Assembly (NCBI GenBank): GCA_963664255.1
Contig: OY760938.1
Coordinates: 248,001-312,000 of the forward strand
Length of the DNA stretch: 64,000 bases
From: G963663775 sp963664255
GTDB lineage: Bacteria > Bacillota > Clostridia > Oscillospirales > Butyricicoccaceae
Reading direction: 5' to 3'
Shown: piece after piece, positions 42,908 to 52,158 of the stretch
Position numbering within the stretch: the stretch's first letter is position 1
Layout of the letters: every line of letters begins with the position of its first letter
Made by a program: the position numbers and the translations under genes
Notes under the pieces: generated by a model
What the model was told of the DNA's origin: nothing
Seen by the model: only the letters and a program-made list of their open reading frames with translations
Database searches by the model: none

Positions 42908-43450
42908 CTACACAGTGACATCATGCTTTCCAGTGCTTGGAATCAGTTCGATACGATAGATATTTCCTGCACTCATAATCCGTACACTTTGACAAAACAC
43001 ATCGGCTGTCGTAACCGCTCCGGTCATGCCTGCCAAATCCGCGCTGTCGGCAATATCCATTAGCTGACCGGTCTCTCTCTCAAAGGACAACACAAGCGGG
43101 GATGTCATAGAGATTCCGCTATGTTCTGTACCATTTGAATCAATATAAGAGAGGTCTATCGTCTTTTTCCCCATTTTTTCACTGGTCATCAAAACATCAT
43201 TTTCATAATATTCTGCAACAACCCCTGCATCTCCCACATATACCTTCAAATACACATCTCCGGCACGCGTCATCGCACCAATCTTGCAGTGCGCAATCAA
43301 GTTATCCAGTTCATTTGCACATTTTTTAGCATCCAATGCATAAATCCGATTGATGGAAGACCCCACCAGTGCCAACAAGGCCACAAGAATTGCAATCGTA
43401 ATCATCAGCTCAATATAGCTGAATCCACGTGTGTTGTTTGTCTGCTTCAT
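42908..43450 (-). CDS. Minor pilin (PilE/GspH-like), 180 aa
   Basis: I start at the ATG at 43450 with GGAAGGG upstream, inside a longer open frame. Prepilin leader MKQTNNTRG followed by FSYIELMITIAILVALLALVG with Glu at +5. The head domain has ALDAKKCANELDNLIAHCKIGAMTRAG and a disulphide-capable pair of Cys. One of four small pilin-type genes between pilO and DUF5057. Co-transcribed, 23 bases after the 709-aa gene. Confidence 0.86.
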   Translation of the reverse strand: MKQTNNTRGFSYIELMITIAILVALLALVGSSINRIYALDAKKCANELDNLIAHCKIGAMTRAGDVYLKVYVGDAGVVAEYYENDVLMTSEKMGKKTIDLSYIDSNGTEHSGISMTSPLVLSFERETGQLMDIADSADLAGMTGAVTTADVFCQSVRIMSAGNIYRIELIPSTGKHDVTV

Positions 43451-43473
43451 CTCACTGCCCTTCCGTGTCATGC

Positions 43474-45603
43474 TCAATGCTTTCTCCAGTTTCGATACGA
43501 CACTAGCCCCTCTAAATCCCATGAAATATCGTTTTCTATCACCGTGCTGGAAGCCTCCGAGCCACCCACCAAATAGTGCCACATTTTATCACCCTGCACA
43601 TCTGTTGCCTGCAGCGCGGCACTGACGCTTGTTTGGTCTAAATAGATAGATGCTTGCAGGTTCACGGTACCACCAGCAATGATAAGTCCATAGAATGGCA
43701 AATCCACCGTAACATCCTGTGTTGAAATCACAACCTTCAAATTTGGATATGCGGCCAATAATTGACTAATGTTCGTATTTTCCTGCGTAATCACGCCTGT
43801 TACATTGCTACTGCCCGCACTTCCCCCTTCATAAAATAGCCGTTCGACAGGAAGATTTTCAACTTTTTCAACCTCCACAATGTTGGAAAACACCGTGCCG
43901 CTGCCTGCATTGCTCGCAGAAAGTGTCGTGCATAAATTTGCATACATCTCTTGCAGCTTGGTTGCGACATCGGAAAAGCCAGAGGCAGTTGGAGAAAGCA
44001 AGGATGCCGTCCCGCCATCATCATAGTACATTGCATTGCCGGACAACAGCACATCCCCTGTTTCTTCCATTTGCAAGGAATCGCTATACAATTTCATATA
44101 TTGCTCTATATCGCTGCTATTGTTTTGAAAATATGCGCTAAAATAGTCACTTGCTGACTGAAAATCTGCAAACTGCATATAAAAATAAATCAATGTTTGC
44201 CCACTTGCACTCATCGGCTGATACACCAGCTGCACTTCTGCACCGAAAGAATCCAGCGAACCGCCTCCCGTCCACAGCGGCGCCGTCGTATTGACATAGC
44301 TTTTCAGCACATCTGCGGTCGGCACCGTATCTGTCACAAAAATCGCAGGGTTGGATGCAATATTGCTGATACATCCCGCCGGAATCAAATAGGCGAGCTG
44401 TCCATTTTTGGTTGCGATGGATTCGCCCATGATGTTGTCGGCATTTGTTGTGCCTGTAATACCAGAATCAACCAGACCAGTGCCGATAAAGCTATGCCCT
44501 GCCAGCATCAGGGTGCGCAGTGTATTGGTAAAAGATAAATCCGTATTATGCCCATTCACAATGATGGAACTGCTTTTCTTCGCATCCGTTGTGCTGTTTC
44601 CAAAGCCATAATATTTCCCTGCAATGGTGGCGGCAGATGCATCTCCGGAAAGCTCCAAATCATCTGCGACATAAATGTCCCCCTCAAAATCAGCCGAGCA
44701 GCCTGCGCCCAGCTGGATGCGACTTGCCCACAAGGAGGAAGCATCGCTGACGGCAAGTGCACTCGTCTGCAGCAGCGTCATCTCGCCTCCGCTTACCAAC
44801 TGATACCCCTCGCTCGATGTGCCAATGCGCAATGCATTTCCGTTTCCAGCAATAGAAACCTCCCCTGCATACGCATCCCCCGCAATGGTCAAACTGCCTC
44901 CTGTATATTGCACCAATCCATCATTTGCAACAATGGCATAATCCGGCAAATCCGTCAGCACCATATTGGAGATTTGATAGGAGAAATTCGGAATCTGGAT
45001 GCAAATATCCGTCGTAATGTTGGATTCGTAGCCATCCTTGACGAACGCTACCGTAATACCTTTTAAGGTGATGCTCTCACTGGTTACCTTAAGCCGCCCC
45101 TTGTCAGATGCGGGTGCCAAGTCGGAAAGCACCGTTACATTGGCTTGCGCTCCCGCAGAAATGAACGCCTGCAAAAGGGATGCATCATAGCAGGCACCCG
45201 TATAAGAAGGACTGGTAAGCGTACAATTTTCCAAAAACAGCGTATCTGATGCATTTTCCGGCTTCCAATCATAAATTTCTTCTAAAAAATAGTTTTGGAA
45301 GGAGTTGTCTGTATTGGATGCCGCTGTTTGATAATTTTCTAACACTTTTGTGTTTGCAATCGCAATCGAGTCCGAAACCGCAAGCTGAATGCCTGTGCGA
45401 ATTTCGTTCAAAGCGGATTCCGCATCATAAAATTGCAGCTTACTCTGTCGTTCGGCTATCTTCATTTGATACCCTGTATAGGATGTGAACAGCAAAATGG
45501 TTCCCAACACAAACATCAGTGTCGTCGCAACCAAAACAGTTACAATCATCGAACCCTTATTATTGCAAAGGATATGGCAGACCTTGTTTTTATCATTTCT
45601 CAT
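43474..45603 (-). CDS. PilX-like large minor pilin / pilus-associated beta-rich protein, 709 aa
   Basis: The N terminus resembles PilX-type pre-minor-pilins: NNKGSMIVTVLVATTLMFVLG with a long hydrophobic helix but no Glu at +5, then a helix with AESALNEIRTGIQLA typical of this group. The following 600 residues are secreted, Ala/Ser/Thr-rich and probably beta-helical in the middle (GSLTIAGDAYAGEVSIAGNG, YVADDLELSGDASAATIAGK), like bactofilin or polymer-forming domains. The start at 45603 has GGGAG upstream. It is probably displayed at the pilus tip or on the surface. Confidence 0.8.
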   Translation of the reverse strand: MRNDKNKVCHILCNNKGSMIVTVLVATTLMFVLGTILLFTSYTGYQMKIAERQSKLQFYDAESALNEIRTGIQLAVSDSIAIANTKVLENYQTAASNTDNSFQNYFLEEIYDWKPENASDTLFLENCTLTSPSYTGACYDASLLQAFISAGAQANVTVLSDLAPASDKGRLKVTSESITLKGITVAFVKDGYESNITTDICIQIPNFSYQISNMVLTDLPDYAIVANDGLVQYTGGSLTIAGDAYAGEVSIAGNGNALRIGTSSEGYQLVSGGEMTLLQTSALAVSDASSLWASRIQLGAGCSADFEGDIYVADDLELSGDASAATIAGKYYGFGNSTTDAKKSSSIIVNGHNTDLSFTNTLRTLMLAGHSFIGTGLVDSGITGTTNADNIMGESIATKNGQLAYLIPAGCISNIASNPAIFVTDTVPTADVLKSYVNTTAPLWTGGGSLDSFGAEVQLVYQPMSASGQTLIYFYMQFADFQSASDYFSAYFQNNSSDIEQYMKLYSDSLQMEETGDVLLSGNAMYYDDGGTASLLSPTASGFSDVATKLQEMYANLCTTLSASNAGSGTVFSNIVEVEKVENLPVERLFYEGGSAGSSNVTGVITQENTNISQLLAAYPNLKVVISTQDVTVDLPFYGLIIAGGTVNLQASIYLDQTSVSAALQATDVQGDKMWHYLVGGSEASSTVIENDISWDLEGLVSYRNWRKH

Positions 45604-45694
45604 ATCCACTGCTCCCACCTTCATTGGTATTTACGCCCAAAATCAAAGATTTCCCCTGTTTTTTCACACGATTCTTCTCTGGGAATACCGATTC

Positions 45695-46993
45695 CTAGTC
45701 CACTTTAGATGCATCAAAATGGCACAGCGGTTCTCCTGTAAATGCCACACCATCTGGATAAATATCCACATGAATACCATACAAACGATTGACCGCATTT
45801 TTAGCCACCAAAGTCCCCGAAAGTGTACCATAATAAAAGCGAATTCCATAATAGATACGGAAGGTTGAAGCATTGGAAATGGTTTCCCCTGTTCCAAGGT
45901 GCACGCCCATATTGCTATAGAGCGTGGCAATGGCTTGCGTCCCTTGTCCCATATCCGGTTCTTTCAGCTTCAAATTTCCCTGATAATTGCTGTCGTAATC
46001 AATCCCGCCAGACACTCCATCGGTATAGCCTGTTTTATTTTGTTTGACCAAAAAAAACGCAATTGGCAATCCATTCTGATTATAGATGGTGATATTGTCG
46101 TAATTTGAACCATTTAACGTATTGTAATTGGGTTCATAGAAAAAATATACTTTTGAAAAATCCGCAGCTGCACCCGTATAGAAGGTGTATTCTCTGGAAT
46201 AGGTCAACACGGTGTCATATGCCACCGTTGTGCTATTTCCCTCTATATCTGTTTCTGTCACGGTATAATGATAATCGGTCGTATACTGATAGGTTGTTTC
46301 TGCAACCACATCTTCACCATTTTGTACCATCCTAATTTCGATGGTTCGCACCATACGATGTGTGAAATAAGAGGCATCGACATTTTGCAAGCTCAAACTG
46401 GTGGCAGTGTTTGCAAAATCAGCGGCCGCCAAGGAATCCGGATTTTGCAGCACGGTTCCAGAACTCCCTCCCACCGCATCTGTCGGCTGACAAAATACGG
46501 CATCCATGGCAGAATACATCGAAATGGCTTCTTGATTCACCTGTGAAAACGCAGAAGCATCCAGTTGCACCATGGCGTTATAGGTGGATTGTGCAACAGT
46601 CACATCTTCCAGTCCTATAAAATAGGTATCCTGCTCCAACGCCACACTGCTTGCATCCGCGACAGCCGTATATTTTCCCTGCGCCGCATCATATGTATAA
46701 AATCCGGCGGACACAGCAAAATCTTTTAAGCACCCGAGGTTGGAAGCTGTTCCTGTCTGAAATGCACGCACATCCGTCACAATAGCATCAATCGGAAGTG
46801 TATGCATCGCCTCTATCACATTTTGCGCTGCCAAGGTTTCTTCATGAATTTCACGGCTTTTCGCATTTGTATTGGATGATGTCAGCATACTATGCAACAA
46901 CGGCAAGGTTAAGATTGCCAACATCGCAATACCAACCAGCAATTCCAAGAGAGAAAAGCCTTGATTTCCAATTTTTCTCCCTGCATCGGTCAT
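45695..46993 (-). CDS. Minor pilin (PilV/GspI-like) with long head domain, 432 aa
   Basis: Prepilin leader with RKIGNQG, then FSLLELLVGIAMLAILTLPLLH, Glu at +5. The head is unusually long (about 390 residues) with KSREIHEETLAAQNVIEAMHTLP after the helix, as in PilV-like proteins, followed by Ser/Thr/Tyr-rich beta structure. GGGAG lies before the ATG. The size suggests an exposed adhesive domain. It belongs to the tip-complex genes after pilO. Confidence 0.85.
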   Translation of the reverse strand: MTDAGRKIGNQGFSLLELLVGIAMLAILTLPLLHSMLTSSNTNAKSREIHEETLAAQNVIEAMHTLPIDAIVTDVRAFQTGTASNLGCLKDFAVSAGFYTYDAAQGKYTAVADASSVALEQDTYFIGLEDVTVAQSTYNAMVQLDASAFSQVNQEAISMYSAMDAVFCQPTDAVGGSSGTVLQNPDSLAAADFANTATSLSLQNVDASYFTHRMVRTIEIRMVQNGEDVVAETTYQYTTDYHYTVTETDIEGNSTTVAYDTVLTYSREYTFYTGAAADFSKVYFFYEPNYNTLNGSNYDNITIYNQNGLPIAFFLVKQNKTGYTDGVSGGIDYDSNYQGNLKLKEPDMGQGTQAIATLYSNMGVHLGTGETISNASTFRIYYGIRFYYGTLSGTLVAKNAVNRLYGIHVDIYPDGVAFTGEPLCHFDASKVD

Positions 46994-47049
46994 ATTCTCG
47001 CTCCCTCTGCGGTTTGTTCCATCTGATACCGCTTTATTGGAATCTGTGG

Positions 47050-47781
47050 CTAATTTGCAGTGGCTGCAGCACCGGTTGTCGGCGTGGTCGTTACCGCACC
47101 ATTTGCAGGTGCCGTATTGGTCGTCACAGTACCGAAGATATTTTTAGTACCCATGCGCATAGAAGGCACTTCGGTTGGATAGTAGTTTGCATCTGCACCG
47201 CGGATGAAATACTTATCAACCGCAACATTTCCAGCCAGTTCTCCGGTTGTAGCATCATAACTAATGCTAACATTGTTTAGCTTTGTCAAGTTTTTTGTGT
47301 GATTGACATAGTAAATCATATTCTTCAGCTGCTGATAATTCAATGTGCAGGTATAATCGATTGCAGTATACACAGCATTGAAATTGGTCACCTGATAGCT
47401 GCCGTCTTCATTTTCCAAAACACCGCGCAGCTCCATAATTGCTTCTGGTTCAGAAAACACCGCCGAACTGATGGTAATGCCAACTTCCTTTTCCAACTTA
47501 TCCGCATACATAATGCCGTCTTCTGCGCGCACATCATTTGGGTATTCATCCAGCTTTTTTTCAATTTCTTTTCTGCTGCTCGCAATGCCATCTTCATAAA
47601 AGCTGAGATTCTCATAATACCCTTGCAGCTGCTCCAGTCGCAGCTGCAAATCTGCAATATCTGCTTGCAGCTGCACGGTTTTGCTGTCAAACTTGGTGTA
47701 AACGCCAACATATACGCCAATAAAAATCAAAAGTCCACACAAAATGAAAACAAGCTTCAAATCACGCTTTGAAATTGTCAT
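47050..47781 (-). CDS. pilO: PilO-like inner-membrane assembly protein
   Basis: 243 aa. One transmembrane segment near the N terminus (LVFILCGLLIFIGVYVGVYT), a coiled coil (LQADIADLQLRLEQLQGYYEN), then a ferredoxin-like domain with KLEKEVGITISSAVFSEPEAI and VYTAIDYTCTLNYQQLKNMI. The tail is Thr/Ala-rich and probably flexible. PilO pairs with the PilN part of the upstream fusion to align the pilus motor. Twelve bases after that gene. Confidence 0.85.
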   Translation of the reverse strand: MTISKRDLKLVFILCGLLIFIGVYVGVYTKFDSKTVQLQADIADLQLRLEQLQGYYENLSFYEDGIASSRKEIEKKLDEYPNDVRAEDGIMYADKLEKEVGITISSAVFSEPEAIMELRGVLENEDGSYQVTNFNAVYTAIDYTCTLNYQQLKNMIYYVNHTKNLTKLNNVSISYDATTGELAGNVAVDKYFIRGADANYYPTEVPSMRMGTKNIFGTVTTNTAPANGAVTTTPTTGAAATAN

Positions 47782-47793
47782 ATGCGCCTCTCC

Positions 47794-49425
47794 TTATGGC
47801 TCTGCCATTGCGTCTGCCGCGGTCTCTTCTTCACTTGGCACAGCATCCGCCTGCTCTGCGCCGACATAGTTGCAGCTTACAGAAAAGGAAACGGTTGGAA
47901 TTGTCATATCATCTGTCGTTTCCGAAATAGAACTCACGTTCACATCTTCAATGCTTTCGAAGCTTCGTAGCTGGACAATCACCATCGCGGCTGCTGCTTT
48001 GGTAGGCACCGTAACATTCATAGAAACGCCGTCTGTCGAGCAATTCGCAGACAATACACAGATACCAGCGGGCATTTTTTCCTCCAGCTCTGCAATAAAG
48101 CTTGCCAGTTGGTCATTTGGTGAGGATACCAACGCAAACAGTGCCTCAAAATCCGACACACAATTTTGATAATCCTGATAGGTCTGATAGGTGCTTTCGA
48201 CGTAAGAAAGGTCTGCAATCTGCTTTTCCAAAGCTTCCTTTTTCTTTTTTGATGTTGTATAGTCCAATATTGCAACCGCAGCAATCGCGGATGACAAAAA
48301 AAGACTCATCACAAAAACAACAACACCAAACTGAATGGAATCTTCCTTTGCTTTGTCTTTTTTGCGCTGTTTCCCGCTGGAAAACTGTGCCGGTATAAAA
48401 TCGACAGGCTGAATCGATGCACCCATACAGGACAAATACTTCGCAATCACATCCATCCTTGCACTTGATATGCCAGAAAATCCAGAAACCGCATCCAAAT
48501 AAACAGGCTCTAAGGTGGTTTGCTCGGATAACATCTGTGTCAAACCCACTACACGGCAGCAAGCACCCAGCAAAACAATTTTTTCAACGGGAGCTTCCCA
48601 ATTCATGGAGTTGAAATGGTCGGTTACACGAACAATGCCATCGATCAAACGCTCCAAGCTGTCGGCAATGATTTCTTCCGAAAGCACACCCTCCAATGTT
48701 TCTTGCGTGGTTTCTGCGTCTGATAGCTCTCGCAACGCGTCAATATATGCATCTTCTCCTTTGGAGGTCGCTTGCATATAGTTTAAAATCAATTCATCCG
48801 TACCTGTTCCAAGGATACGTTGCAGCATAAATTGCTTTCCTTTTAAAAACGTGATGCAGGTGCTTTTACATCCCACGCTGACATACATCGTCACTTCTTC
48901 CCCGTTTTTATCCTCCAACGCACGATACAAGCTGTTTCCGAAATAATCGATTGCTTTGATTTGCAATCCAACCAGATTCGCAACCTGAAAATACCCTTCT
49001 AAGATATTCAGCGGCGCCACCATCACCAGCACGCGGTGCCCTGGATGTTCGCCTGTTGTTTGTGAATCCAGCACCGAATAGGTAATATGATAATTGCTCA
49101 TATCTACTGGGAAGTATTCGGAAGCATTGCTTTCTACCAATGCCTTCAGCCGTTTTTTCTTGATTGGCGGCAAATGGACTTCACGCGTTGCCACTTTTCC
49201 GGATGTGATGGAAAACAACACCTTTGAAGCACGCATTTTCCGGCGATATAATTCTGTTTTCAAAGCTTTCGCTACTGTTTCCGGGTCATTGATTTGTCCA
49301 TCAGACACCGCTCCCTCTGGTGTCTGAAACATAAAACTGCGCTGAACCTGCAACTTTTTTTGGTTGCCAAATATACAGACTTTGATTAAGCGCTCCCCAA
49401 TTTCAACGTTCAACTCTTTGGCCAT
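47794..49425 (-). CDS. PilM-PilN fusion protein
   Basis: 543 aa. Residues 1-330 form an actin-like PilM ATPase: MAKELNVEIGERLIKVCIFG, HITYSVLDSQTTGEHPG, and VEKIVLLGACCRVVGLTQML with the acidic/Gly pattern of the fold. After a basic linker (SSGKQRKKDKAKED) comes a transmembrane segment (about 377-397), a coiled coil (KKKKEALEKQIADLSYVEST) and the PilN-type domain. In most systems PilM and PilN are separate proteins that join cytoplasm and membrane; here they are one chain. It precedes pilO by 12 bases. Part of the motor-alignment complex. Confidence 0.87.
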   Translation of the reverse strand: MAKELNVEIGERLIKVCIFGNQKKLQVQRSFMFQTPEGAVSDGQINDPETVAKALKTELYRRKMRASKVLFSITSGKVATREVHLPPIKKKRLKALVESNASEYFPVDMSNYHITYSVLDSQTTGEHPGHRVLVMVAPLNILEGYFQVANLVGLQIKAIDYFGNSLYRALEDKNGEEVTMYVSVGCKSTCITFLKGKQFMLQRILGTGTDELILNYMQATSKGEDAYIDALRELSDAETTQETLEGVLSEEIIADSLERLIDGIVRVTDHFNSMNWEAPVEKIVLLGACCRVVGLTQMLSEQTTLEPVYLDAVSGFSGISSARMDVIAKYLSCMGASIQPVDFIPAQFSSGKQRKKDKAKEDSIQFGVVVFVMSLFLSSAIAAVAILDYTTSKKKKEALEKQIADLSYVESTYQTYQDYQNCVSDFEALFALVSSPNDQLASFIAELEEKMPAGICVLSANCSTDGVSMNVTVPTKAAAAMVIVQLRSFESIEDVNVSSISETTDDMTIPTVSFSVSCNYVGAEQADAVPSEEETAADAMAEP

Positions 49426-49485
49426 ACTAACGAACGTCCTCCCTAGCTCTCAAGCTATATCTCCCTCATCAATAGCTTTTTTGCA

Positions 49486-50247
49486 TCAAAGTCCAACAAT
49501 CCCTATATACCATTTTAGTATCCTTTCTCCCCATAGCATAGCAATCACCACGCCTACGGAAAGATAGGGTCCAAATGCCAATACTCTTCCGACGCTAAAA
49601 AATCGCATCCGTACCACATGAATCACCGAGCCTATCATGCAACCCATGCAAAATGCCAGCAAAATCAGCTTCCATCCCAAAAGCAACCCACATACCGCCA
49701 TGAGTTTAATATCTCCGCCGCCAATGCCTCTGCCACTGGTGGCAATCAAAATCAGCGTGAGCGGCGCACTCACCGCAAAAAATCCTATGACGTAAACGAG
49801 CCACGCACTCAAATTTAACAAGAGATGGATGACCCCCAAGCAAAAAACAAAAGTATTCATTCCCTGGGGAATTTCGCCTGTCCGACCATCTATGACACTC
49901 AGCGCAAGAAGCGCCGAGGTCATAAGACAGCCGAGCAAAGCATACGGTGTAAAACCGAGTATGGTGCTGATAAGTACCCAAAGGATTCCATTTGCAGCTT
50001 CAACGAGTGGATACTGCGCCGAAATTGACCCCCTGCACGTGCGGCATTTCCCCTGCAGTGCAAGCCAGCTAAACAGCGGCAGCAATTCAAACCATCGAAG
50101 CCTTGCCCCGCAATGCACGCAGTGCGAAGGCGTTGTTACAATGCTCTCCCCCTTTGGCATCCGCAGAATGCAGACATTCAAAAAACTGCCCACTGTGATG
50201 CCAAACAGAAATACAATGCCGTAACATAGAAGCAAAAATGTATCCAT
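49486..50247 (-). CDS. pilD: Prepilin peptidase (A24 family, PilD-like)
   Basis: 253 aa from the ATG at 50247 with AAGGA upstream. N-terminal methylase/peptidase part with the zinc-binding CVHCGARL and CRTCRG pairs, then six or more membrane segments. The two catalytic Asp motifs are visible: VIDGRTGEIPQG and GRGIGGGDIKLMAV (the GxGD-type motif). It cuts the leader of the pilins encoded nearby and methylates the new N terminus, at the membrane. Located directly after the major pilin gene. Confidence 0.95.
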   Translation of the reverse strand: MDTFLLLCYGIVFLFGITVGSFLNVCILRMPKGESIVTTPSHCVHCGARLRWFELLPLFSWLALQGKCRTCRGSISAQYPLVEAANGILWVLISTILGFTPYALLGCLMTSALLALSVIDGRTGEIPQGMNTFVFCLGVIHLLLNLSAWLVYVIGFFAVSAPLTLILIATSGRGIGGGDIKLMAVCGLLLGWKLILLAFCMGCMIGSVIHVVRMRFFSVGRVLAFGPYLSVGVVIAMLWGERILKWYIGIVGL

Positions 50248-50287
50248 ATTTGGTAATCCTTGTATGTGAAAATAATATGTATTCGTC

Positions 50288-50749
50288 TTAAACCCAATCG
50301 TCCGCAATCGTAGCACCCGATGTGCTTACAGTAACTGTCACTTGATATACATCATCAGCAGCAGCCTTATGCGTTGCTGATTTCATTGCTGGCAATGTAG
50401 CACCTAGAGTACCTGCCAATTCAGTTTGCAACGTCGTAGTGCTAACGCCGCTATCACTTGCAGTAACCGAAATTGCACTGCCAGAAGTCCACTGAATGGT
50501 ATAGGTTGTAGTTGCCCAAGTCACATTGGGGTCTGCCACTGCAACCTTCACAGCATTCAAAACCTCAGCTGCTGTTGACTCATCAGCAGACACACGTGCT
50601 CTTTCCACATACTTCAAATACTGTGGTGCAAGCACTGCCACCAATGCCGCCATCATTGCAATAACGACCATCAGTTCAATCAAGGAGAAGCCTTGATTAC
50701 CCATTTTCTTGCGGAGCATCCGATTCAGGTGTGTTCTAAAATTTTTCAT
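50288..50749 (-). CDS. pilA: Major type IV pilin
   Basis: 153 aa. Leader MKNFRTHLNRMLRKKMGNQG, then FSLIELMVVIAMMAALVAVL with Glu at +5. The helix continues to KYVERARVSADESTAAEVLNAVKVAV, and a short beta head rich in Thr/Ser/Val follows, without Cys pairs. Its small size and place after pilC fit the main pilus subunit of Clostridia. A gap of about 100 bases in front contains a 7-bp hairpin (AGCATGA/TCATGCT), which could stabilise or separate this message so that the pilin is made in excess. Confidence 0.93.
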   Translation of the reverse strand: MKNFRTHLNRMLRKKMGNQGFSLIELMVVIAMMAALVAVLAPQYLKYVERARVSADESTAAEVLNAVKVAVADPNVTWATTTYTIQWTSGSAISVTASDSGVSTTTLQTELAGTLGATLPAMKSATHKAAADDVYQVTVTVSTSGATIADDWV

Positions 50750-50850
50750 GTTTTGTTCCCTCTTTCTAATAAAGAATCTCTAATAGATTTATTCAAGCAT
50801 GACCTTCATGCTAGAACACAAGAATAAGTATCGCCTCTCAAATGCGATGA

Positions 50851-52068
50851 TTATAAGCTATCGAAGCTTGCATACAGCTTGGACATGGGCAAAATGACCG
50901 AAATAACAATCGTACCAATAATCACTGCCAACAAAATGATAATCATCGGTTCGAGTGCCGCCATGAGTGATTGGGTTGCCAATTCCACTTCATCATCATA
51001 AAAATTTGCCAACGTGGTGAGCATATTGTCCATACTGCCGGTTTCCTCACCGATGCGAATCATATGGTGCACGAGCGGCGGAAACAGTGCTGATTTTTCC
51101 AGCGGTTCTGCCAACATCGTGCCCATAATCACGCTTTCGCGTGCTTCCAACAGTGCCTCACGAAATTGAGGATTTGACAGCGTGTTTGCTGTAATTTCCA
51201 ACGCTTGCGCCATAGGAATACCCGCCGCAAGCAATGTGCTAAGGGTACGGCTCATATGGGAGGCCATTGTTTTGACGACAAGATTTCCAAAAAGCGGAAG
51301 CTTCAATACCACCTGTCCGAGCAGCAGCTTTCCATGCTCGGATTGCACGAAGACGCGAATCCCCATGATAATGCCAAACATCCCCAACAGCAAGAACGGT
51401 AAATAGGCTTGCACAAAACTGCTCATTGCAATCACGACTTTTGTAATCGTCGGCAATTCAACGTTCATTTGTTCAAACATGGTTTGAAAGGTCGGCACAA
51501 CAAAGAGCAGCATACCGATGATAACCGCCAGCGAAACAACCCCCACAACCGCGGGATAAATCGAGGCTTTTTTCATGAGTCCCTTTAAATGCGCCTCTTT
51601 TTCCAGCTGTGTCCCCATGCGCTCAAAGGAAATGTCCAAGCTGCCCGAGGCTTCGCCTGCCTCCACCATGGTAATGAAGATGCTCGAAAAAACTTTTTTA
51701 TGCTCCCGCATAGAACCTGCCAGCGTTTCTCCGCGCTCAATATTTCGCTTAATTTCTGACAAGGCATTTCCCAACATTTTATTTTCCGTTTGCTCCGACA
51801 GCATTTCCAATGTAGAAATAATTGATACCCCTGCATTGATGATGCTGACAAACTGATGGCAAAAAATCGCAAGGTCGCGCGCACTGGGTCGCTTCTCCAT
51901 AATACGAAGCGATACATCCTGTGTCAAGACACTCTGCTCTGCCATGGAAATCACAAACAAACCCGCGTGCTTCAGTTCTTCCATTGCATACATTCGGTTT
52001 TCCGCAGTGATAATGCCTTTCGACTCTTTCCCGGTATTATCTGCTGCCCTGTAATTATATTTTGGCAA
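50851..52068 (-). CDS. pilC: Type IV pilus inner-membrane platform protein PilC
   Basis: 405 aa, usual size. Two GspF/PilC domains: the first with ARDLAIFCHQFVSIINAGVSI and SGSLDISFERMGTQLEKEAHL, the second with SHMSRTLSTLLAAGIPMAQAL and GEETGSMDNMLTTLANFYDDEVE. Three membrane segments. It is the platform on which PilB and PilT act to extend or retract the pilus. Start is TTG with GGAGGG upstream. A gap of about 90 bases separates it from pilT. Confidence 0.95.
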   Translation of the reverse strand: MPKYNYRAADNTGKESKGIITAENRMYAMEELKHAGLFVISMAEQSVLTQDVSLRIMEKRPSARDLAIFCHQFVSIINAGVSIISTLEMLSEQTENKMLGNALSEIKRNIERGETLAGSMREHKKVFSSIFITMVEAGEASGSLDISFERMGTQLEKEAHLKGLMKKASIYPAVVGVVSLAVIIGMLLFVVPTFQTMFEQMNVELPTITKVVIAMSSFVQAYLPFLLLGMFGIIMGIRVFVQSEHGKLLLGQVVLKLPLFGNLVVKTMASHMSRTLSTLLAAGIPMAQALEITANTLSNPQFREALLEARESVIMGTMLAEPLEKSALFPPLVHHMIRIGEETGSMDNMLTTLANFYDDEVELATQSLMAALEPMIIILLAVIIGTIVISVILPMSKLYASFDSL

Positions 52069-52158
52069 ACCCGCACGACCCTCCTTTCTTATATTTTACA
52101 TGAGTGGTGTTTTTTGTTCAATATCGAAATTCTATACCCAAACAGATTTTTGTTGAAA

